A stretch of DNA of 13,251 bases, taken from Multifurca ochricompacta. Its lineage: Eukaryota; Basidiomycota; Agaricomycetes; Russulales; Russulaceae. Where the stretch lies: positions 1 through 13,251 of the forward strand of contig WTXG01000570.1 of assembly GCA_022496185.1 (NCBI GenBank), in the 5' to 3' direction. Positions within the stretch are counted from its first letter, which is position 1. Every line of letters starts with the position of its first letter. The notes under the pieces were generated by a model. That model had not been told where the DNA came from, did no database searches, and worked only from the letters and a program-made list of their open reading frames with translations. Positions 7,203 to 13,251 of the stretch are shown here, one piece after another. The position numbers and the translations under genes were made by a program.

Positions 7203-8693
7203 CTTCTTTGCGAATGCCTTTTCCACTAGGATGGCTCGCACTTCTTCGCTTCCTTCATCATATTTGCCCATATTTCCTGCGCCTTTTCTTCCTTTGTCCT
7301 TTTGTTAATGGTTGGTGGATTGTTTTGGATTGGTGTAACCGTTGCTTCCACTGCTCGTACTCCCTTTTTCAGGCATTCTCTGGACATGTGCCTTGCGCTT
7401 GCAGCGAAAGCATCTCCCTTCTTTCATCAACGTCTGCCTTTCATCCTCCGTGAGTGCAACCCGGGCTCTGGTTCTGTCAGCAGAGGTATCCATGGCATTT
7501 GGATCCCTTTGACCAGTGTGTGTGGGTTTGACTCTGAAGGCGGCCTTCCACTGGTTGCAGGTTTTCCCCTTTCTCGTGTCGACCCCAAAACGCGTTTGGA
7601 AATCGAGATAATCTTGCTGCTGTCGGCGAGCAGCGTCAACCCATGTGTCCCAGTCGTTGGGGTGGTGAAACTGGATAATATTCTTTACTAATGGGTTGGG
7701 CAACCCCTGGGAGAAGAGGTCCAGCGTGGCCTCTTCGTCAGTGTCATAGCCGGCTCTGTTGGCCAGACTCCTGAACTTTGCTACATAAGCATCGAGTTCT
7801 CCCTTGTCCATCCTAAGGGATTTAAGTTCTCGAGTGGCCTTCTGCTTGGCCTGCCCATCTGTGAATGCGTCTTTGAACCTCTGGGCAATGGTTTCCCAAA
7901 GCCCCTCACTAGCGGTACGACGGCCACTCTTGATTTGTTCATTCAGCCACTCTAGCTGTTCCATGGTCCAATCGTCTACGGCCTCCCCGCGGATCAGAGA
8001 GAGGAAGAGGTTTGCACGTTGGAAGGGGTTAATAATCTGGGGAACATCATGATTGAAGTTCTTGAAGGTCGTGAACTCCAGCATGAATTTCTTGCTTTGC
8101 GACCAATCCCCAGTGAACGTTTGGGGCAGTACACCCGATAGTCTTCCCGATGGTGGAGGAATGTTGGGTGGTAACATGGCTGGTGGGGGGGGAGGTGCTG
8201 GGTCTGGGAGCTGGGTGGCAATGGTGGACATATTCTGGTAAAACGGGGTGACGGTGTTGGTAGACTGTATCAAGATCTGGGGAGTTGTCAAAGCAGGGGC
8301 TCTGAACGTGGCAACTCCGGGTGCAACTGGGGCTGTAGACGATGCTAATACCAGTGCTTCTTCACTATGTTCTTCTACGTACTCTTCGGGCTCAGAGTCC
8401 GTAACGATGGCCGGGGGATTCTCCCTCCACGGTCCTAATCCAAATTCAGGAGGAGCGGGTCCTGTAGTGACCCAAGAGTGTTGGCTGTCCGAGTATCGGA
8501 TGCGATACCAAACTCTTTTCTCGTTGTCGTATTCTACCGGTTGGTATCTTCCATCGTGATAGACGTAGTATCCAAACTCGGACTCAAAATCTTTCCAGGT
8601 GGCAGAGCCAAGTACTTGTTGTGAAAGATCAGGCTCGTCCCTATGTTCGATGGGTTCTTCTTTAAAGAGGGTCTGACTGCGGCTGGAAGCCAC
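7194..8693 (-). pseudogene. gag: gag of element B, open for 462 codons then frameshifted
   Basis: The main frame runs from GTG 8693-8691 to 7305. Domains: tyrosine-rich N-terminal block (about 36-80), acidic linker (about 98-112), proline run (163-182), capsid-like core of the Ty3/gypsy gag type (about 190-360: TFTGDWSQSKKFMLEF, DWTMEQLEWLNEQ, RFKDAFTDGQAKQKA), and the start of a zinc knuckle (C428, C431). At the knuckle the frame slips relative to element C, where CX2CX4HX4C is complete, so B loses the H and last C and ends in 20 unrelated residues. In the original frame the gene would continue to TGA at 7196-7194; a second 1-nt loss lies near 7249. There is no ATG before codon 155, and an in-frame TAA lies at the LTR end; the GTG has A at -3 and G at +4. 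Acts in particle assembly and RNA packaging. Confidence 0.88.
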
Positions 8694-8699
8694 GATGAG

Positions 8700-8710
8700 A
8701 GACTCGACTT
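8700..8710 (-). other. Primer-binding site of element B (self-priming type)
   Basis: Minus-strand AAGTCGAGTCT, 2 nt from the LTR end, is the exact reverse complement of AGACTCGACTT at the predicted RNA start in the LTR (8946-8936). The pairing is 11 bp and stops at both ends (next pairs are C-C and A-C), matching the 11-nt self-primer known for Tf1 of fission yeast. Confidence 0.78.
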
Positions 8711-8859
8711 GATGTTACGTCCGGTGCGGGACGTTCCACATGACTTGTGTGACAGCGTACTAAGCGGGTTTGGATAAGAGACCAATAAGATCCCTTGGAG
8801 GTTTAGAGGTTATGAGTCAAAGTCCAAGAGGCTGTACTCTAAGACGATGTTGAGCGGAA

Positions 8860-8874
8860 AGTGCTGAAAGCACT
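8860..8874 (-). other. Conserved hairpin in the 5' LTR of B
   Basis: AGTGCT-GAA-AGCACT, the partner of the hairpin at 1983-1997, 72 nt after the predicted RNA start and upstream of the primer-binding site in the RNA. In Tf1-like self-priming, structure in this leader is required; a similar role here is inference. Confidence 0.55.
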
Positions 8875-8935
8875 GAGACAGGCAGACATCAAGAGACAAG
8901 GGGAAGTCCAGAAGACAAGCACCAATGTATTCAAT

Positions 8936-8980
8936 AAGTCGAGTCTGAGGTCTACAAGGTAGCTACAGTGGGCTTATATA
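8936..8980 (-). promoter_or_regulatory. Core promoter of element B: TATA box and predicted RNA start
   Basis: TATATAAG on the minus strand at 8980-8973, with the first A of AGACTCGACTT at 8946, 34 nt from the first T of the box. This is the promoter that would make genomic RNA. The position of the RNA 5' end is deduced from the self-primer complementarity. Confidence 0.68.
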
Positions 8981-9099
8981 CGTAATCAAGTGGGCGTCTA
9001 AAGATAAGATAACCAGAGTCATGTGGGCCCGAATATACGAAAGCAGAGGGCATAAAGCCATGCTTCTGATAGGGAATTAAGTAAGTGTCTGGTCATAAA

Positions 9100-9119
9100 G
9101 ATAAGGGATAAGAGATAAG
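9100..9119 (+). promoter_or_regulatory. GATA-motif cluster in U3 of the 5' LTR
   Basis: Three GATAAG at 9100-9105, 9107-9112 and 9114-9119 (7-bp period), plus GATAAGATAA at 9003-9012 nearer the TATA box. Five sites in about 120 bp upstream of the promoter is unlikely to be chance in a sequence of this composition, and the cluster is conserved across LTRs. The regulator is unknown; fungal GATA factors are the obvious candidates. Confidence 0.48.
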
Positions 9120-9470
9120 CAACGGCAGGCCAAACACGAGTACAGCGATACAAACAGAAACAAAGACAGTCACGGGGAAGGGAGCAGGGCACGTGAGGGA
9201 TCCCACGATGGAGACGTGATCTGGTAGTGAAGAGTAGGCGGCAAGGAGGGGTCGTCGTTGGGTAAAAGGAAAAAGACAGGAAGAGACGGGGTTCGTAACA
9301 ACTTAGATGTATATCCTAAGTATCTAATTAATTGTGAATGCGTTTTTGATCTTATCAATTAGGCGTGATCCCGGCATCTCTGTACCGACGTGTGCCGACG
9401 TGTGCATTCTTAAGCCTACCTTCCTAGATAGGAAGGCAATGCATGGTCCGATCGGTGCGCCCCACACTTC

Positions 9471-9500
9471 GCGTTTTTTCGTGTTTTTTCGCGTTTTTTC
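9471..9500 (+). repeat. Three tandem 10-bp units
   Basis: GCGTTTTTTC, GTGTTTTTTC and GCGTTTTTTC follow one another without gaps; the middle unit differs by one C/T. A simple short tandem repeat with no assigned role. Confidence 0.8.
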
Positions 9501-9654
9501 ACATTTCTATAGATATTGTAACTGATTCTTGTTTTATTTTGGATCGGATGCATGATCTGACTTGAAACTTCGTGGGATTGTAGTAATATATATATTCTTT
9601 CTGTGTATGCAAGATGAAGATCTCTGGCTGCCTCAAACCTTACAAGTAAACCTA

Positions 9655-9816
9655 CGAGTATACCCACGAGTACTCGGATCCGTGCGAGTATAGGACTCGC
9701 GGCTCCGGGTGATCCATGGGAACATACTCATGTGGATCCGAGTATGGGATTATCTAATCGAAATACCCATGAGTTCAGATCCAGGTAACTCACGAGTGCA
9801 CTCATGCTAGGCCCTA
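9655..9816. repeat. Patch of degenerate palindromic motifs
   Basis: Roughly ten related 8-10 bp words occur here: CCTACGAGTA, CCCACGAGTA, CTCGGATCC, TGCGAGTA, ACTCATG, GGATCCGAGTATGGG, CCCATGAGT, CTCACGAGT, ACTCATG. CCCACGAGTACTCGGATCC and GGATCCGAGTATGGG are near inverted copies about 70 bp apart. Such subterminal motif arrays are common near DNA-transposon ends and also in fungal minisatellites; neither is shown. Confidence 0.5.
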
Positions 9817-10746
9817 CCTGCAGAGGGGAGGTCGTGGTGAAAATGGATCACCCCCCTCTTAATGTTGTCACCACCGGTGACAACAAGACGATCCCCATCC
9901 TTCCACCAGAGGCCGTCAATCTTCTTCAAATTGTGTGCATCCACCCATGATTCACATAATTGCTGGTTCATATTTTGTGAGACTTGGGCCCATAGATCCA
10001 TGTCGTGAAGACTAACGACAGCTGCCTTTGCAAAGACTTCTTCGGGAAGCACAGTGATATCATTGTTGTCCTCCCCTCCAATGTTCCAATCTGGTCGTCG
10101 CGATAAGGCGTCGGCGCGTGCGTTGCAACTTCCTGCGACATGTTTCAGTACGAAGTTGTACTCTTCCAACTCTAGGACTTCACAGGCGACCCATTGACTG
10201 ATCTTGTGGGGTTCTTTCCAATAAAGAAGATTAGAATGGTCGGTGTGAATGATGGTCCTGTGGGGGTCCCTGCTAAGTATGGTCGCCAATGTCGTAGTGC
10301 TTTTACAATGGCAAGCAATTCCCTGTCCCAGATGTCATAGTTTCGTTCTGTGGGTGAGAATGTTTCAGAGTAGAAGGCGACTGGGTGAAGTAACCCCGTT
10401 GTGTCTCGTTGATTTAGTACGGCACTGTTGGCGAAGTGAGATGCATCTACTTCAAGCTCAAAGGGTTTTCCTAAGTCTGGCTGGAGGAGGACAGGCTCCG
10501 AGCTCACGATATCTTGAATTTGTTCAAAGGCTCGTTGCTGTTCTCGTCCCCAATGCCAAGGTACATCCTTCTTCAGTAGTCCGTTCAGGGGTTGGGCGAC
10601 CCCCGAAAATCCTCATACAAACCGTCGGTAGAAATTGCAGAACCCAATGAAGGATCGCACATCCTTAACACATGTGGGTACCAGCCACTCTCGGATTCCC
10701 TGCACTTTCACTGGATCCATTCGCACATGTCCTCCTTCCAGGATGA
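9817..10746 (-). pseudogene. pol: pol of C: RNase H and start of integrase, frameshifted and truncated
   Basis: RNase H pieces are FELEVDASHFAN and WDRELLAIVKALRHW (frame ending 10172) and IIHTDHSNLLYWKEPHK to ADALSRRPD (frame ending 9807), so all four acidic residues are encoded but split by a 1-nt loss in a run of C near 10265. Upstream, an in-frame TGA at 10615-10613 stands where an arginine codon is expected (FYRRFV-R-GFSG), probably CGA to TGA. A further 1-nt loss near 10748 (GGGG for GGGGG on the sense strand) separates this part from RT. The integrase begins with HFHHDLPSAG and then runs into the spacer, stopping within two codons. Not functional. Confidence 0.88.
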
Positions 10747-12024
10747 CCCCAAGTATTCGACGCTCCGTTGTTCAAATGAGCATTTGGCTGGTTTGAGGTA
10801 TAGGTCATGTTTGCGTAGGATGTCTAATACTTGGTGGACTTGCTCTCGGTGATGGGTCAGATCGTCTGTGGTGGCTACCAGGATGTCGTCCATGTACACT
10901 ACCACCTCGCCCATCAACATGAGGTCATGGAAGATGTGATTCATCATGGATTGAAAGGTAGCGGGCGAGTTGGTAAGGCCAAAGAACATGACGTTCAGTT
11001 CAAAGAGCCCTTGGTTAGTCTTAAAAGCCACTTTGCATTGGTCTCCTTCCTTAATTCTGATGTTGTTGTACCCCCAATGGATGTCCATTTTGGAAAACAG
11101 GGATTTATCCCACATGGTGTCAATGAGTTCTGAGATGAGTGGAAGAGGATAGGCATTTTTTATTGTATGGGCATTTATCCATCGGTAATCCTGAACAGGT
11201 CGAAGTTTGCCATCTTTCTTTTTGATAAAGAAGAAAGGCGATGCGTATGGTGATTTCAACGGGCGGATATAGCCCTTTGCAAGGTGCTCTTCAAGGAATG
11301 CTGTGAGCGCCATTTGTTCTGCTTGTGACAATGGGTAAATTTTGCAGTCGATTGCTGATGGGGTATCAGGTGCAAATTTGATGGTGTGATCCCATGGTCG
11401 CATAGGCAGGAAACGTTGTGATTCCTCCTCTGAGAACACCTTCCAGTGTCGGTGGTATGCTTCCGGTACTACTTCCTCAAAGGTCTTTTCTGAATGTCCT
11501 TCTACTGCCTTCTGGGCAAGCTCTGATGCCTTTGTAGCGTAACAGTAGCCCGGGTCCTCTTCTTTTGACTTTCTTTCCTCTACAATTCCTCGTCTAGCCA
11601 ACTGTCGGGCTGCATAGTCATACCCTAACAACGTGATAAGAACGGGGTAGAACTCCTTGTCCATGGTTGCATCACTCCAGTTAATTTTCGGCTCAAAAGC
11701 TGCTAGCCATGGATACCCCAGGATCAAGTCTTCTTCTCCTAGGTTGGTAACAAGGAAGCGAATGTTTTTTGTCATTTCTCCTACTTGAACCTGGAGATCC
11801 ATGTAATGTCTAATTTTTCCAGCTCGGTTGGCTGTTCCGTCAATATTCCAGATGTTCTTTTCCTGGGGAAGTTCCTGCATCCCCAAACCCATGGTTCTTG
11901 TCATTCGTGGGCTGATAAAATTATTGGTAGCTCCTGAGTCTATCAGGATATCTCGGTCGGCCATCTTCTGTGTAGTTTCAAAGTGGACTGGTATTTTCAA
12001 AGATTTGAAGCGACTAGTATACAC
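10708..12024 (-). CDS. pol: pol of C: protease and reverse transcriptase in one open frame
   Basis: 438 codons. Aspartic protease with active-site D29-S30-G31-A32-T33 and the second motif LILGYPWL (100-107). A linker follows, and RT starts near 240: [20 protein letters not shown] (258-277), FSKMD with D314, NQGLF, FGLTNSPATF (348-357), and YMDD at 377-380. The RT motifs are all present; the usual arginine after the first catalytic aspartate (as in B, MDVRWGYN) is histidine here (MDIHWGYN), a C-to-T type change. The listed first codon is GTG: it would be read from Gag by frameshifting, and the natural upstream entry is blocked in this copy by TGA at 12045-12043 (CGA in B). It ends in wrong frame after YLGSS because of a 1-nt loss near 10748. 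The best-preserved RT of the window, but not expressible. Confidence 0.9.
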   Translation of the reverse strand: MYTSRFKSLKIPVHFETTQKMADRDILIDSGATNNFISPRMTRTMGLGMQELPQEKNIWNIDGTANRAGKIRHYMDLQVQVGEMTKNIRFLVTNLGEEDLILGYPWLAAFEPKINWSDATMDKEFYPVLITLLGYDYAARQLARRGIVEERKSKEEDPGYCYATKASELAQKAVEGHSEKTFEEVVPEAYHRHWKVFSEEESQRFLPMRPWDHTIKFAPDTPSAIDCKIYPLSQAEQMALTAFLEEHLAKGYIRPLKSPYASPFFFIKKKDGKLRPVQDYRWINAHTIKNAYPLPLISELIDTMWDKSLFSKMDIHWGYNNIRIKEGDQCKVAFKTNQGLFELNVMFFGLTNSPATFQSMMNHIFHDLMLMGEVVVYMDDILVATTDDLTHHREQVHQVLDILRKHDLYLKPAKCSFEQRSVEYLGSSWKEDMCEWIQ

Positions 12025-12071
12025 AGAGGTTACATGTAATGCTCATGCCCAGGCCGATGGGGTAGAGCCAG

Positions 12072-12080
12072 TTAAAAATC
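12072..12080 (-). promoter_or_regulatory. Candidate gag-pol -1 frameshift site in C
   Basis: Sense GAT TTT TAA, same five-T run and frame relation to the protease as at 7202-7194 in B. The stop codon differs (TAA versus TGA) but the slip-prone TTTTT is kept. Confidence 0.38.
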
Positions 12081-13251
12081 CTTTTTAGCGAATGCCTTCT
12101 TGACCAAGAGGGCCCGCACTTCTTCGCTCTCCTTCATCATGTTGCTCCATATTTCCTGTGCCTTTTCTTCCTTCATTGGCATCTTTTTGTCGACCGTTGG
12201 TGGGTTATTTCAGACAGGTGTGACTGTTGCTTCTGCCACTCGTACCCCTTTCTTTGGGCATTCTCTTGACATATGCCCCTGCGCCTTGCAGCGAAAGCAC
12301 CTGCCTTCTTTCATCAATGTTTGCCTTTCTTCTTCTGTGAGTGCCGCTCGCGCTCTGGTCCTGTCAGCTGAAGTGTCCATGGCATTTGGATCCCTCTGGG
12401 TGGTATGTGTAGGCTTAACTCCAAAGGCAGCCTTCCATTGTTCGCGGGTCTTTCCCTTCTTGGTATCAACTCCAAAGCATGTCTGGAAGTCAAGGTAATC
12501 TTGCTGCTATCATCGAGCAGCGTCAACCCATGTATCCCAATCATTGGGGTGGTGGAATTGGATAATATTTTTGACTAATGGGTTGGGTAATCCCTGGGAA
12601 AAGAGGTCCAATGTTGCCTCTTCATCTGTGTCATATCCAGCTCGATTAGCCAGACTTCTGAACTTTGCTATGTAGGCATCCAAGTCTCCCTTATCCATTT
12701 TTAGAGACTTGAGTTCTCGGGCAGCCTTCTGCTTTGCTTGCCCATCTGTGAACGCATCCTTGAATCGCTGGGCAATGGTTTCCCAGAGACCTTCACTAGT
12801 GGTGCGTCGTCCACTCTCAATCTGTTTCATTTAGCCATTCCAGCTGCTCCATAGTCCAGTCATCCACCGCTTCTCCTCGAATTAATGACAGGAAGAGGTT
12901 GGCACATTGGAAGGGGTTAATAATTTGGGGTACGTCATGATTGAAGTTTTTAAATGTCGTGAACTCCAACATAAACTTCTTGCTTTGTGATTGATCCCGG
13001 TAAACGTCTGGGGCAGTACACCCGATAGTCATCCTGAGGTGGGGGAATGTTGGGTGGTAGCATGGCTGGTGGTGGTGGTGGGGGTGGGGGTACTGGATCT
13101 GGGAGCTGGGCAGCTATAGTGGACATCTTTGTGAGTTGGTGTAGTCGTACTGGTGGACTGTATGGATATCTGGGAGTTGTCAAAGCAGGGGCTCTGGACG
13201 TGGCAACTCTGGTGCAACTGGGGTGGTAGTCGACGCTAATACCAGTGCTTT
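12072..13251 (-). pseudogene. gag: gag of element C, heavily mutated, 5' end outside window
   Basis: Collinear with B gag from the proline run (PDPVPPPPPPPPAMLPPN) through the capsid-like core to a complete zinc knuckle (sense CFRCKAQGHMSRECP, near 12295-12250) and a basic C-terminus ending KKAFAKKDF at TAA 12074-12072, which shows where the family's gag normally stops. Lesions: about 13030-13040 (small deletion), 12998 (1-nt loss), 12825-12827 (1-nt gain), adjacent TGA and TAG at 12512-12507 where B has RQ, and TGA at 12212-12210. Two of these stops are C-to-T changes on the sense strand. Confidence 0.88.

Larger units (their letters stand above)
1837..9300 (-). mobile_element. Element B, full-structure chromoviral Ty3/gypsy retrotransposon
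   Basis: A 7464-bp minus-strand element. In sense order: 5' LTR (9300-8713), self-priming site, gag, pol with order PR-RT-RH-IN-chromodomain (the Ty3/gypsy order), a third ORF, polypurine tract, 3' LTR (2425-1837). Both LTRs start TGTTACG and end CGTAACA. The LTRs differ by about 35 substitutions (about 6 percent by hand alignment), nearly all transitions. Flanking bases (GACGG left, ACTTA right) do not form a target-site duplication, so the present unit may be a recombinant. Coding potential is lost between gag and RNase H by many single-base indels, while RNase H, integrase, chromodomain and most of ORF3 stay open. Confidence 0.92.
8713..9300 (-). repeat. 5' LTR of element B
   Basis: 588 bp from TGTTACG (8713-8719) to CGTAACA (9294-9300). 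Sense-order landmarks: CACGTG (9195-9190), the GATA cluster (9119-9100 and 9012-9003), TATATAAG (8980-8973), start 11-mer (8946-8936), hairpin (8874-8860), then the primer-binding site. It differs from the 3' copy by about 35 substitutions, only one a clear transversion, and three 1-bp indels. Confidence 0.93.
9301..9816. other. Spacer between elements B and C, no gene seen
   Basis: AT-rich at first, unrelated to the LTR elements on either side. It contains a 10-bp tandem duplication CCGACGTGTG (9385-9404), a near-perfect palindrome CCTTCCTA-GA-TAGGAAGG (9419-9436), three 10-bp units of GCGTTTTTTC type (9471-9500), and from about 9650 a patch of degenerate CGAGTA/ACTCGGATCC/CATGAGT motifs in both orientations. 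It ends at TAGGCCCTA (9808-9816), where element C starts abruptly. No convincing coding frame. It may be host DNA or the end of another, unrecognised element. Confidence 0.6.
9817..13251 (-). mobile_element. Element C, truncated minus-strand Ty3/gypsy copy
   Basis: Collinear with element B from the integrase zinc finger (left) to gag (right). The left limit at about 9816/9817 is where similarity to B stops after CTGCAGG, inside the finger just before its second histidine. Integrase core, chromodomain, ORF3 and 3' LTR are absent. The right end runs off the window inside gag before the 5' LTR. It has an uninterrupted protease-RT frame, unlike B, but a broken gag and RNase H. Confidence 0.9.

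Noticed and set aside
8670..8693. tRNA-type primer-binding site starting at TGGCTTCC after the 5' LTR
   Set aside because: It begins about 20 nt from the LTR and lies in the gag frame, while the 11-nt self-complementary site is nearly adjacent and co-varies between elements.
1837..9300. A 4-6 bp target-site duplication around element B
   Set aside because: GACGG before 1837 and ACTTA after 9300 share no usable match at any of these lengths.
9416..9667. Minus-strand frame of 83 codons in the spacer
   Set aside because: It crosses the simple tandem repeats (lysine/arginine-rich as a result), has no recognisable domain and no supporting context.
9301..9816. Remaining part of LTR A expected after an insertion of B
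   Set aside because: No similarity to the missing U3 (GATA cluster, CACGTG block) can be seen here on either strand.

Overview
The window is a nest of decayed Ty3/gypsy-type LTR retrotransposons. I see no host gene in it. The integrase ends in a chromodomain, so these are chromoviruses. The self-priming signal (below), the Tf1/sushi-like layout, short GATA-rich LTRs and CpG-directed decay point to a filamentous fungus, most likely a basidiomycete; that placement is inference. Layout, left to right: (1) 1-539, the 3' part of a + strand LTR ('D') that cuts abruptly into the gag gene of a minus-strand element ('A'); (2) 540-1836, remnant of A: gag fragment, primer-binding site, and a 5' LTR truncated at 1836; (3) 1837-9300, a structurally complete minus-strand element ('B', 7.46 kb) with two ~588-bp LTRs bounded by TGTTACG/CGTAACA, a primer-binding site, gag, pol (protease, RT, RNase H, integrase, chromodomain), an extra third ORF, a polypurine tract and the 3' LTR; (4) 9301-9816, about 0.5 kb of non-retroviral spacer with short tandem and inverted repeats; (5) 9817-13251, a third minus-strand element ('C') cut off inside the integrase zinc finger on the left and running out of the window in gag on the right. 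How the parts work together: transcription would start in the LTR about 34 nt after a TATATAAG box. The first 11 nt of the transcript are perfectly complementary to the sequence 2 nt past the 5' LTR, as in Tf1 self-priming, and this pairing co-varies between A and B. Gag builds the particle. Pol lies in the -1 frame after a TTTTT run at the gag stop. Pol and ORF3 overlap as ATGACTGA, suggesting stop-start coupling. ORF3, in the position of env, has no membrane features; it encodes an acidic, proline-rich N-terminal part, a helical segment and up to four CCHC-type zinc knuckles, interrupted by one TGA. The most noteworthy points are this zinc-knuckle third ORF, the co-varying self-primer, a co-varying hairpin in the transcribed part of the LTR, and a B element whose flanks show no target-site duplication. 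All copies look inactive: A has one nonsense codon and is truncated, B has many frameshifts between gag and RNase H, and C is broken throughout. Homology was judged by reading and hand alignment within the window only.
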